DNA of 64,000 nucleotides from Strigamia acuminata (lineage: Eukaryota > Arthropoda > Chilopoda > Geophilomorpha > Linotaeniidae). This document shows positions 10,376 to 21,280 of the stretch, piece by piece. Under the pieces are notes generated by a model, which was not told where the DNA came from, did no database searches, and worked only from the letters and a program-made list of their open reading frames with translations. Each line of letters opens with the position of its first letter. Positions within the stretch are counted from its first letter, which is position 1. The stretch spans positions 15,876,491 to 15,940,490 of the forward strand of contig OX442317.1 in NCBI GenBank assembly GCA_949358305.1, read 5' to 3'. A program made the translations under genes and the position numbers.

Positions 10376-10985
10376 TAGTCGATGACCCGTTCCCGGACTT
10401 TGACTCGTACGACTCGTATTCGAGATGTATTCGAGATGTATTCGAATCGTATTCGAGTCGCATTCGAGATGGTCGATGATTTCCACTCGCTCGTATACGC
10501 GTTGTATACGAGCTCGTATTTTGATCGTAATCGTAAACGAATCGTTTACAAGTCGTATACAAGTTGTATACGACGTGTATACACCTCGTATACGAACGAA
10601 GTTTGGAAAATCCACCGGATACTTACTACGACATGAAAACACATAGTAGTCACATACGTCTTATTTGGAAATTGTGTTTTCACAAACTTCGTTCGTATAC
10701 GAGGTGTATACACGTCGTATACGACTTGTATACGACTTGTAAACGATTCGTTTACGATTACGATCAAAATACGAGCTCGTATACAACGCGTATACGAGCG
10801 AGTGGAAATCATCGACCATCTCGAATACGACTCGAATTCGATTCGTATTCGATTCGAATACGATTCGAATTCGATTCGAATACGAATACGATCAAAATAC
10901 GAACTCGTAACAACTCGAATACAAATCAAAGTCCGGGAAACAAAAATCGACCATCTCGTATACGATTCGAAAGCGAATCGAATAC
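10376..10985. repeat. Palindromic core with 79-bp spacer
   Basis: Two inverted arms built from GTATACGA, TTCGAATCG and TACGAGCTCGTA words flank a non-palindromic 79-bp spacer at 10,605-10,683. The arms pair around GAACGAAGTTT on the left and AAACTTCGTTC on the right. The spacer orientation is opposite to that in Pal1 (21,551-21,629). An almost identical core is at 26,403-27,012, with one noted difference (C at about 10,448, T at 26,475). Confidence 0.9.
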
Positions 10986-11655
10986 GATTTCGCGTTGAAG
11001 AAGGGCAAAATTCGCATTCGACTCGAAAACGAGTCGAATACGAATTCGCATTCGACTCGAAAACGAGTCGAATACGATTTCGCGTTGAAGAAGGGCAAAA
11101 TTCGCATTCGACTCGAAAACGAGTCGAATACGATTTCGCGTTGAAGAAGGGCAAAACTCGCATTCGACTCGAAAACGAGTCGAATACGATTTCGCGTTGA
11201 GAAAGGGCAAAATTCGCATTCGACTCGAAAACGAGTCGAATACGATTTCGCGTTGAAGAAGGGCAAAACTCGCATTCGACTCGAAAACGAGTCGAATACG
11301 ATTTCGCATTCGACTCGAAAACGAGTCGAATACGATTTCGCGTCGAAGAAGGGCAAAATTCGCATTCGACTCGAAAACGAGTCGAATACGATTTCGCGTT
11401 GAAGAAGGGCAAAACTCGCATTCGACTCGAAAACGAGTCGAATACGATTTCGCGTTGAGAAAGGGCAAAATTCGCATTCGACTCGAAAACGAGTCGAATA
11501 CGATTTCGCGTTGAAGAAGGGCAAAACTCGCATTCGACTCGAAAACGAGTCGAATACGATTTCGCATTCGACTCGAAAACGAGTCGAATACGATTTCGCG
11601 TCGAAGAAGGGCAAAATTTGCATTCGACTCGAAAACGAGTCGAATACGAGATCAT
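10986..11655 (-). repeat. 56-bp hairpin array, right arm of E1 (inverted)
   Basis: These are reverse-oriented units of the same array, all with GACTCG/CGAGTC stems. Two features recur exactly 258 bp apart: a GAGAAAGGG linker variant (11,199 and 11,457) and a CGTCGAAG variant (11,341 and 11,599), with a truncated unit before each of the latter. A 258-bp block was therefore duplicated. Copied at 27,013-27,682. Confidence 0.9.
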
Positions 11656-12011
11656 TTTTTGATCTGGGTCGTGAATGCGTCCGTATGTCACGCGAACGCG
11701 TGTTGGAGTCGATTCCGAGTTCGTATTCCATCTTGAACGCGCATTGGAGACGTAAACCAGTTTATTTTACCCACTCTCGCTCGATCCCGCTTCATCGCTC
11801 CTTGTCGCTCCTGTGAAAAAAAATACATGAGAATGTGCAGAAATGAACCTTCCAATACTCACATGAAAATTGACAACCTTGACACAAAACAGTCTATTGA
11901 CACTCCCAACACCACCCCGGATGTTTTCCGGAAAAGTTTGGTCCACCCGGAATCCCCAGAATAGTCGCCCCCGAAATGCGGATTTCGCGGAAGCCAATCC
12001 GCGAAAAGGAT
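11656..12011 (+). repeat. T terminal repeat, right end of E1
   Basis: This is the forward copy of T ending CCGCGAAAAGGAT at 12,011, with about 75 bp more of right-type sequence (ACGCGAACGCG) before the part shared with the left end. Identical or nearly identical at 27,683-28,038. Confidence 0.85.
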
Positions 12012-12380
12012 ATGTTTTTAGCGGCGCGCCGACGCGTGCGACACACGCTTCTGGAGTGCTTAACCTTATGGCGCGCATGCGGATTTCTCGGAGTGCGAAA
12101 GGGACCCTATTTTTAACATTACGGCGGCCTATACCTTGACCCCCTGTTCGCAGTCTCATGGCTGATTTTGCGGATTTCACTTATTTGTATATTCCGCACG
12201 ATCGCGCGCGTTTTATCAACCTTGGGAAAGCCGCTTTCTCAAATTTGCAAATTCCACATTGTGTGAACATGCTACAACGCTTCTGTGCGCGTCAATAAAA
12301 AAAAAAACCGATTAGAAATGAAATTCAGGGTTTTGTTAAAATAAAAATTATACAATATAATCAGTCTATAATGCTTCTAT
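12012..12380. other. F segment, 369 bp between T and X
   Basis: No gene is seen. The first about 170 bp (CCGCTAAAAACATAT side) match the reverse complement of 41,700-41,882, and part of it matches 56,780-56,908. In the second superunit T is joined directly to X at 28,038/28,039, so this segment is present or absent as a block of 369 bp. Confidence 0.8.
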
Positions 12381-13435
12381 AATGCTGTTGGTTTAATCAG
12401 CACATTGTAATCGTGTGAAAACACGCGCGCTCGCAATAATACATTACCCAATGTACTTGCACTGGCATGGACCCATCAGTGCGCACTTTCCCGTGCGTGC
12501 TGCTTGCACTATTTACATCAATTGTTGCTCCACAGGTTGCGCGACCTGCCGGGCAGTTAAGACGTACTAGAATAACCTCAGGATTTGATAAAACCTGATT
12601 TTTGGATGACACTAAGTAAATGGCAGTGAATGTGAGATGTGAGATACACGATGAATTTAATAAAATTTATATTTCCTAATCATGGGATTGGTTTCACGTT
12701 TCATAATCCAACAATTAAGTAGAATATCATTATTGCAATTGATTAAAACAAATTTTTTTTACAAATTCTTTGGTTTTACATTTTAAATTTATTTTCCAAT
12801 AGTTGGCACCATCGCAATTGCTGCGAGTTTAAAACACTGCATTCAGCAGAATTTACTGCACTTTCAAATCAAGGCCAGGCATACCTACTGCAAAGTAATG
12901 TATAAACCATAAAGAAGCCTTTGATTCGGAATTGCCTGTAGGTAATTCTGCGCTGGTCTCCAATGGAAATGTCCGCGCCGGTCTTCCGTGCACGGGAAGT
13001 CCACAGAAAGTCCGTGCATTCCGTGCGCTGGGAGTCCGTGCGTCGTACCGCGTGATCTTGCATTGTTTTTTGTGGGCTTTTCCTGATTAGGATTACTTCC
13101 TTTTTAACTCTTGAAGAATTAAGTTTGTTTTTTTTGCTCCAAAACGTCCCAAAACGCCTGAAAATCGCGCAACTCGAGGCAAAACATTACAGTGTGTATT
13201 CAAATCAAAACTAGCTACAAATACATGCTGAAATTAGCTAAATTTTCAAATTTTTTGGCTTTCAAGAAGTAATGGAAACATTTGACATAACGTGGATCAG
13301 TTGCATTCAAAAACTAAAATATTTTGTGTTTTACTTCAATTTTAAACTAAAAATGATGTCATTTTCTGTTTAAACCCCTGTTAAAGCTTGAAATACATTT
13401 TAACTAAAAGAAATAAGTTTGTTTTTTTCTTCGGC

Positions 13436-13675
13436 AGTGACGTGTACACACGAGCACGCCTGAGAACGCCAAGAAATGCTAAAAAACGCTCAAAAACGCC
13501 TGAAAATCGCGCAACTCGAGGCAAAACATTAATTTTTCATCTTTATTTCAACTTTTGTGACGTTTAAAATTGTGTTCTCATGTTTTTTGCCTCAAGTTGC
13601 ATTGTCATCTGGCGTTTTGGAGTGTTTTTATGTGTTCGCAGGCGTTCGCAGGCGTTTTTTGGCGTTGTCACTCAC
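13436..13675. repeat. Foldback module 1 in X
   Basis: The left arm carries GCGCAACTCGAGGCAAAACA and upstream AACGCC words. The right arm carries the complement TTTTGCCTCAAGTTGC, then GGCGTTTTGG-type words ending TTTTTTGGCGTTGTCAC. Arms are about 80 bp around a roughly 75-bp loop. Similar modules lie at 14,430-14,665, 15,930-16,155 and 16,640-16,875, and each is repeated in X copy 2. Confidence 0.75.
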
Positions 13676-13860
13676 TCAAGTGGCCAATTTTAGCATTTTC
13701 CGTAGTAAAAATGGCCGTTTTTCGTCAAAATGGCCATTTTTAGCCATTTTTCAGAGTAAAAATGTTTTTTTTTCACCGTTTTTATAGTAAAATGGCCATT
13801 TTTAGTCGTTTTTTTAATCAAAAATGGCCGTTTTTATCGTTGAAACGTTATTAAAATGTA
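13675..13860. repeat. AAAATGGCCATTTT palindrome cluster
   Basis: Dense copies of TGGCCATTTT and AAAATGGCC words are present, often as the perfect 14-bp palindrome AAAATGGCCATTTT, spaced about 15-30 bp. Further clusters lie at 14,665-14,785, 16,160-16,335 and, inverted, 41,385-41,535, with counterparts in the duplicated blocks. Confidence 0.8.
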
Positions 13861-13894
13861 ACGTTTCAATGGCGTTTTGATCTCGCCTCATTTC

Positions 13895-16800
13895 CGGTTT
13901 TGAAAATTAATAAACGCCCCGGCGTTTATTCGAGGCAACACCCAACTTGGGCTTTTATTCGCGTCGCACCGCATCATCATCTCACCTTGCCTCCCGTCTT
14001 GAAAATTTATAAACGCCCCGGCGTTTATTCAAGGCAAACCATTGTTTATGTAAGTTTTTCCTGATTAGGGTTACTTCCTTTAGAAGAAACACGTTTATTT
14101 CTTCTCGCTTAATCTTGAGTCGTGATCTCGCCTCGTTTCTGGTCTTAAAAATTAATAAACACCCCGGCTTTTATTCAAGGCAATACGGTACGTTTATGAA
14201 ACCCAACTTGGGCTTTCATTTTAAAAAAAGCGCGTGTTCTTACGTCGAACTAAGAGATACAGGTGAATTAGCAACGCCTAATTTGATTTAATAAATAAAG
14301 CAAACAACATCTCGCCTCACTTCTGGCGTTTGTTCGAGGCAAGCCATTGTTTTTGCATTTTTTTTCCTGATTAGGGTTACTTCCTTTTTAACTCTTGAAG
14401 AAATAAGTATGTTTTTTTTACTCGGCAGTGACGTGTACGCGCGAGTACGCCTGAGAACGCCAAAAAATACTCCAAAACGCCTGAAAATCGTGCAACTCGA
14501 GGCAAAACATTAATTGTTTATTTTTGTTTCAACTTTTGTAACGTTTACAATTGTGTTCTCATGTTTTTTGCCTCAAGTTGCATTGTCATTTTGCGTTTTG
14601 GGGCGTTTTTAGGCATTTTTAGGCATTTGCGGGCGTTCTTGGGCGTTTTTTGGCGTTGTCATTCAATCAAATGGCCATTTTTAGCCATTTTTAGCCATTT
14701 TTCATAGAAAAATGGTCATTTTTAGCCGTTTTTCATCCAAAATGGCCGTTTTTCATCCAAAAGGGCCGTTTTTCATCCAAAATGGAATAATTGTTGTGTC
14801 CGGATTTTATGTCATTTATTGTCTTAATTAAAGTTAACAAAGTGTCTTTAATTTTTGCTTTTCTTGAATTTCAGCTTTTTAGATATTTTTACATATTAAA
14901 CTTTCATTTTTTGTGATTTATTAAAAGTTACAGTGTTTTCATGAATTTTAGTGTCTATGATATTGATATTATCTTTATTCATTGCTATTTAAAGTTTTAT
15001 TACTTCTCTGTGTCTTATTTCTTTAATTCTTGCTCATTTTGTGTGATTTTGGATGATTTTTAGTGCATCCGTCGATTTACAGATCACTTGCGTAAGACGC
15101 GTGACGTCATATTTCTTAATCTAGTTCGGTTGTGTTCAAACTTCTAACCTTTTGTTTGGACCTTATTCTTGTGTTATGGATAGGTTTTAGAATTGATTTA
15201 GACTAATTTGGGGGTGATCTGTCGATTGGTTTGCTTTATTTTTGTCCCGGAACGGTCGTTTTGTCGTTTCGAGCGTTTGTTGTCGGTACGCACTTGTGCG
15301 CTGCTGACCGAGTTCATTCCGTTCGGCAAACGATTATTTTCAAGTGTTCTTTTAATAAATAGTGCTTTTGTTGTAGGAAATTACATTTCCTAATGTTATT
15401 TTATTCAATACAGTGTGTATTCTTGATTTTATTCTTGTGTTGAAATTCAAATGTCGTGTTTTGCCGCTCTAGCGGATTTGAAGTGGGCGCCATGTTGGAT
15501 TTCCCCGCTAATTTCTTTATTTATCCATTTCATTTGTCTTTTTGAAAATGAATAAACGCCCCGGCGTTTATGCGAGGCAAGCCATAGTTTTTGTAGGTTC
15601 TTTCCTGATTAGGGTTACTTGTGACGTGCACGCGCGAGCTCGCCTGAGGACGCCAAAAAAAGCTCAAAAACGCCCCAAAACGCCTGAAAATCGCGCAACT
15701 CGAAGCAAAAAATTACAGTTTGAATTCAAATCAAAACTAACCACAAATACATGCTACAATTAGGTAAATTTTCAAATTTTTTATCAATAAATGATGACTT
15801 TCAAGAAGTATGACAACATTTGACAAAATTTAGACCAGTTGCATTTAAAAACTAAAATATTTTGTGTTTTACTTCAATTTTAAACCAAAAATGACGTCAT
15901 TTTTTGTTTAAACCGGCGTTTATTTGAGGCAAACACGCCGCTGAGAACGCCAAAAAATGCTCAAAAACACTCCAAAAGACCTGAAAATCGCGCAACTTGA
16001 GGCAAAAAATTAATTTTTCATCTTTGTTTCAACTTTTGTGACGTTTAAAATTGTGTTTTCAAGTTTTATGCCTCAAGTTGCATTGTCATCTGGCGTTTTG
16101 GGGCGTTTTGGGGCGTTCGCAGGCGTTTGCACGCGTTTTTTGGCGTTGTCACTCACTCAAGTGGCCATTTTTAGCCAATTTTCGAAGTAAAAATGGCCTT
16201 TTTTTATTAAAATGGCCATTTTCAGCCATTTGTCATAGTAAAAATGGCCATTTTCAGCCATTTTTTATAGTAAAAATGGCCATTTTTCATCCAAAATGGC
16301 CGTTTTTCATCCAAAATGACCATTTTTATCATTGACACGCTATAAAAATGTAACGTTTCAATGGCGTTTTGACGGAACCGGTAAGTTTTGAAATTTCCCG
16401 TGTCCCGTTATTGTGACTCCTCGTCCGGTTTCTCAGAACCGAAACCCTAATACAGGTGAATTAGTGACGCCTAATTTGTTTTAACAAATAAAGCAAACAA
16501 CATCTCGCCTCACTTCCAGTCTTGAAAATTAGTAAACGCCCCGGCGTTTATTCGAGGCAAGCCGTTGTTTTTACAGTAATTTCCCGGTTAGGGTTATTTT
16601 TTTTTTAACTCTTGAAGAAATAAGTTTGTTTTTTTCTCGCCTGCACGCGCGAGCTCGCATGAGAATGCTAAAAAATAAGCAAAAACGTTCTAAAACGCCC
16701 CAAAACGCTTCAAAATGCTCCAAAAAGCCTGAAAATCGTGCCACTCAAAGCAAAAAATTATGTTCGCATGTTTTTTGCCTCAAGTTGCACGGTTATCTGG

Positions 16801-17270
16801 CGTTTTGGTGCGTTCTTGGGGCGTTTTGGTGCGTTCTTGGGGCGTTTTCGGGCGTTTTTTTGGCGTTGTCACTCACTCCCACACTTTGCTGTCTTGTTTA
16901 TTACAATTTGGTTTAGCTGTTGTATTTATTTTTATTTGTTTTATGGTTATTTATGTGTTTTTGTAGCATTCAAAATGTTTTGTTGCCTAATTTCTCGTTT
17001 TGGCGCCAACTGTTTGTTTGACAACGCCGTGTCAGAATTTAGGGATGATTCTGCTTTGGTTTCTAATTAAAAAAAAAATGTTGTTTTAATTTCAATTGTA
17101 ACTGCTTATTATAACGTTATTATTAGTATTTTGTAAAGGTTCATTCTTTTTCCATGTTAATAAAAAATGAAGTAACTTTCGGTGAAAAAAAAAACAGTTA
17201 AATGCGGATCAAAATTAAACACACACGAGAAGTTTAATAAACGTCCCGGCGTTTATTCGAGGCAATACGG
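13895..17270 (+). repeat. Dispersed hairpin AATAAACGCC / GGCGTTTATT
   Basis: A 10-bp stem with a CC centre is followed by TCGAGGCAA and often preceded by CTCGCCTCA and GAAAATT. Copies are near 13,908, 14,007, 14,150 (decayed), 15,547, 16,530 and 17,232. Others lie at 40,245, 40,320, 41,160 (inverted) and in the duplicated blocks. The fixed flank GAGGCAA suggests a small mobile or satellite-like unit. No target duplication was established. Confidence 0.75.
14785..15540. other. A/T-rich filler in X, no gene recognised
   Basis: This stretch holds no repeat module of the kinds around it and only a short frame (15,208-15,393) without recognisable features. It is duplicated at 30,443-31,198. Confidence 0.5.
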
Positions 17271-17699
17271 TACATTTGTGAAACCCAACTTGGAACCCGA
17301 AAATAACGTGGGGCCGTCTGAACACCTGGATTTGAATTTTCGTCTACGCGCGCGCCGACGCATGGGGAATGCGGGGTGGGGTTCCTTCCCAGTGTTCCGA
17401 ACGAGTCAATTTCACCCCGAAAATATCCCGAAATTGCTGATACATGCATTTCGAGCCAGAAATATTGATCTTCATGTAAATTTTGATTGTTTAGCTTTTT
17501 TTTGAAATTTTACAAATTTTTCTCATCTCCTGCCTTCCTCGCTCATTTAACACCAAAATGGCCTGCATTGAGGATTTTTCCCATAATCCTTTTCACACGT
17601 ATGGAGCGCAAACAGTCGCAATAAATGAAATCAGCGGAATTCGGCCTTGAGTTTGCGACGCCATCTTGAATACGAGTAACAGCACAGTATGGTGTCAAT

Positions 17700-17930
17700 T
17701 ATTCGAACTGATCGTAAGGCATGGGACAAAAATTGATTAAAAACGAACAAACATGATTAAAAATCAACAAAAATCGACTGAAATCGGACAATAATCAATT
17801 CAGAATGACAAATAACGATTAAAATTGGCAAAAATTGTCACAAATAGAGAAAAACCGATTAAAAATCAGCAAGAAACCAATAGAAATTGATAAAATCAAA
17901 TAAAAATTAACAAATATCCATTTTGTTTGC
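17700..17930. repeat. Degenerate GATTAAAAATCAACAAAAATC repeat
   Basis: Imperfect tandem words of about 20 bp (GATTAAAAATCAACA and AATCGACTGAAATC types) are present. They recur at 33,359-33,589 and, inverted, at 24,065-24,265, 40,470-40,720 and 55,546-55,796. Confidence 0.7.
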
Positions 17931-18557
17931 TTTTAAACAAATTAAGAACTTTGAAAACACACGACAATTTTAAACAGTAAACACCGGGGTCAAATAAGCG
18001 CCGCTACTCGTTTAAACACCGGGGAGGTGTTAGTGAAGTGCCTCGAGTGGAGAAATTAATAAACGCTCGAGGCACCACGGTAGGCTTATTAAACACAAAA
18101 TATGAAACGCTCGATCTTCAACAGGCGCACACGCCCGAGAACACCTCGGCATGCCTCAGCACTCTCCAAGAAACGAGAAAAACCAAGGCAAAAAAAAAAA
18201 AAATACACCAAAATTAGGACTAAAATCAAACACACATGGGGCCCGGAAGATTGATAACATCCCGGCATATATTCAAGGCAGTACGCCATGTTTTTTCCAC
18301 CATTTTGTAAGTTTATTTCAATATTCATAAAGTTTATTGCTTTTTGTATCATTAGTAGTATTCCCTTGTGTGATGTGGTTTTATAAATATCACACACAAC
18401 TGCTTCTGCTGTTTTCTTCACGTTTATGCTTCGTGTATGCACGTGAAGCCCTCGCACATCTTTTGAGCACCTGTACACATTTGGACACGCTCAAGGTGCT
18501 ACATCGCGCGCTCAAACGCACTAGATCGCGCGCGCAAACGCGCTACATCACGCATAT

Positions 18558-18949
18558 TAGGGATAAGAACAGACCGGGATAGGGACTGGACTGGTAATGT
18601 TTGCCCTATGCGGATACGGGACGGGACGGGATTACAGTTGCTAAATTCGTACTGCGAGGCGGAGACAATTTTCTAATTCCAGTTGTTATTTATCACTATT
18701 AAGCCTAATATTGAGCCTGATAATGCTAAAATAAAGTAAATAAACAACAACAACAAACTCATTATTAAAAGTAAATTACACTGTATGACCAAAATATTGT
18801 TGTTTCTTTACTTTATTTTAGCATTATTAGGCCTAATATTAGGCTTAATACTGATTTATTTCAATTATGCAATCATACGCGCGTATTACGCTAACGTAAT
18901 GGACCCGGGACGGGTCGGGACCCGAAAATTGGTCCCGTTCTCATCCCTA
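18558..18949. mobile_element. hAT-type MITE with 8-bp target duplication
   Basis: The 392-bp element starts TAGGGATAAGAAC and ends GTTCTCATCCCTA, and these are inverted repeats of each other. It is flanked by the direct repeat ACGCATAT at 18,550-18,557 and 18,950-18,957. An 8-bp target duplication and TAGGGATGA-like ends match the Ac branch of the hAT superfamily. Inside is a second inverted repeat: GCCTAATATTGAGCC near 18,705 pairs with the region near 18,840, and AATGCTAAAATAAAGTAAA pairs likewise around a spacer at about 18,756-18,796. It has no coding capacity and would depend on a transposase elsewhere. An identical copy sits in the duplicated X at 34,217-34,608. Confidence 0.9.
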
Positions 18950-20828
18950 ACGCATATATATATCGCAGACATATCGCGCCCACGACAAAGCACAAACCCA
19001 TGGCAGTCACCAAAGAATATTTACGCCGCTTCCACGCACGTTTTATTTTCTCACAGGCCTCTACACATTTAACTTGCGCGCGCACTTGCTACGTGCTCGT
19101 GTGGTCACAATAAATACCTAATTTTCATTAAAATAACGAATGAACGAAATCACTTCAACCACACTTGCTACGGTCGACGCATCGACGGCGATTCGCATGC
19201 GTTACCCCAAATACCGATCAAAAATCGCAGAAAACACTAATCCCGACCCAAAAACCGCCAAAATTACCCTCAACACACCCCAACAACCTTCCACCACTTA
19301 AATTACACCGGAAAAAAAACAATTTCAAACCGAAAAATCAACAAAAAAGGCCAAAAAAATATTGCAAACAAAGAGAAAAGATCAATTATCGAGGCAAATC
19401 CCCACCACAAAACAACGCATCGCCGGTAAACACTTAAGCGTACAGTGCACAACACTACTGTTTATTTTCAATGATCCAATAAATAAAATTTGAAACAAAG
19501 TTGAGTGGAATTGTACGTTTCTTGTATATTAAAGTTTTTATTTTGTTTGTTTACACTTAATTTTTTTTTTCCATTATAGAATGGCGACTCGATACTTTTG
19601 TAGCTCGAATTCACTTCGTAAACGTAATCGGTGTTCATCACGCGTCAATGCGCTCGTGCAATAGTATAGGCGCGCATACGATTTGATGCGCGCAAAACTT
19701 GCAAAACTTGCACGGAATTTGGGCAATTTTTGACAATTTTCAGCAGATTTTTGCCTGTATTTGACAAATTTCAGAAGATTTTTGCCTATATTTGACAAAT
19801 TTCAGAAGATTTCCTCAATCCTCAAACATTTGCTGAAATTTCTCATAAAATTTCTAAAATTAATTGAAATTTGTCTGAAATTTGTCTGCAATTTGTCAAA
19901 TATTGTCAAAAATCCGTGGAAATTTGTCAAATACTGGCAAAAATCCATGTAAATTTGTCAAAAATTGCCATAATTCGGTGCAAATTGTGTTAGACATTGG
20001 AAAAATTTATTTTAACGCTTCCAACGCGCCAGTAAATCGCGCGTGCACACGCGTGAATTTTTCGTCATAGTTGGATGCGCGCAAACCTCACGTAACTTGC
20101 GCCAAAATTTGGCAATTTTTGACAAATTTCAGCAGATTTTTGCCAGTATTTGACAAATTTCCACTGATTTTTGACAATATTTGACCCAACAACTGCGCCA
20201 CGTTCCAGGCGCCGGTTTAGGCATTTTAGACCCGTTTTAGACCGTTTTAGATGGCGAAAACGTTCTCTCCATCATTTTCTACCCCTGGGTGAGGTTTTCA
20301 GCGTTCATGATTGATGAAAAAGCTGTTTTCTAACTAGCTGTCCCATTGCTAGTTTTGGCGTCAGGTTTTAGCAACCTTCCGATCCGACTCTGTCGTCTGC
20401 ACGAATTCCAAGACCGTTTTAGGGTTAATTTGAGTCAAATAATTCATTCTGGGGGTTGTTTTGGGTTTTTTACAAGTGTGTTTTTGTAGTTTTTATTGGT
20501 TTCAAACATTGTCAATTCTTTATACAAGTGTAACTTTCATTTCTCTGTATTTTGAGAACTTTGCATTGCAGCAAAGTTCATTTCTTGCCCCTTAATTATT
20601 GTGTAATTGTTGGTTTTCAAGCCCGTTTTTTAACAATAACTTTATTTGAAGTGCCTATTGTTTCAGGCACGTGCTTCCACGTGCCTTTTATTGTTGAGCA
20701 ATTTCTTGGGCAGTTGCGCTCCTGTTGCTAGCATTGCCGCGCGTTCTCCGCGCGCGTACTCGCGTTTCGCATCACACACATTCGGATTCGATGGCCTATC
20801 GCGGCGGCACATTGTGTGGCATAGCGCG

Positions 20829-20905
20829 GCACGTTGCAATTACGTGACGTGGCACGTTGCTGTTACGTGACGCGATAGCCAGTATTTAAGCAGGGGATTC
20901 CATCA
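20829..20905 (+). promoter_or_regulatory. Inward promoter-like module, left arm of Pal1
   Basis: Paired GCACGTTGC..TTACGTGACG repeats are followed by TATTTAAG at 20,883-20,890. It mirrors the minus-strand module of the right arm, so the two would transcribe toward each other through the hairpin units and core. Confidence 0.45.
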
Positions 20906-20959
20906 TCGTTTACACAAATGCGCATTGCAACGTGGAGGCGCATTCGAGTCCTTTTCCCA

Positions 20960-21280
20960 AGCGAAATCGTATTTGATTCGCTTTTGAATCGAATACGAGT
21001 TTTGTCCTTTTTCAACGCGAAATCGTATTCGATTCGCTTTCGAATCGAATACGAGTTTTGTTTTTTTTCAACGCGAAATCGTATTCGATTCGCTTTTGAA
21101 TCGAATACGAGTTTTGTCCTTTTTCAACGCGAAATCGTATTTGATTCGCTTTCGAATCGAATACGAGTTTTGCCCTTTCTCAACGCAAAATCGTATTTGA
21201 TTCGCATCCGAATCAAATACGAGATTTGTCCTTTTTCAAAGCGAAATCGTATTCGATTCGCTGTCGAATCGTATACGAGA
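20960..21280 (+). repeat. Hairpin array of Pal1, left
   Basis: About six units carry ATTCGATTCG stems, CTTT-type loops and CGAATCGAAT complements. One unit has paired changes (TTTGATTCG with CGAATCAAA near 21,197). The mirror array is 21,910-22,280, where GGATG loops also occur. Confidence 0.9.

Larger units (their letters stand above)
7020..12011. mobile_element. Foldback element E1 bounded by inverted T repeats
   Basis: The 4,992-bp segment starts with the reverse complement of the sequence with which it ends. The left end reads (A)ACCTTTTCGCGG and the right end CCGCGAAAAGGAT, and similarity extends inward for about 270 bp. Inside, in order, are a stem-loop-rich stretch, a TTTGTCAAA-rich arm, a promoter-like module, a hairpin array, a palindromic core and an inverted hairpin array. 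No transposase was seen, so if mobile it would be non-autonomous. Architecture resembles foldback elements such as Drosophila FB or Galileo, but I recognise no family. Flanks differ (gypsy pol on the left, F on the right) and no target duplication is evident. Confidence 0.6.
12381..19430 (+). repeat. X repeat, copy 1 (hairpin-module block, no gene seen)
   Basis: This is a 7-kb segment repeated almost base for base at 28,039-35,089 (offset 15,658, then 15,659 after one inserted A at 32,612). It contains four foldback modules, clusters of AAAATGGCCATTTT, copies of the AATAAACGCC/GGCGTTTATT hairpin and a hAT MITE. Open frames are short and I recognise none. It ends where the Pal1 palindrome begins. 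Parts are found inverted and diverged in X' (39,480-41,640 and 54,556-56,716). Confidence 0.85.

Noticed and set aside
9677-11731. Long open frames of 200-380 codons in the hairpin arrays, on both strands
   Set aside because: The 56-bp unit has no stop in several frames and rotates phase, so several overlapping frames are open at once with the same peptide words. Changes preserve DNA pairing, not peptide. The same applies to frames at 25,717-27,758, 36,577-37,980 and 44,540-49,740.
14060-14110. TTAGGGTTA words as a possible telomeric tract
   Set aside because: TTAGGG occurs once per module within GATTAGGGTTACTTCC and is never tandem.
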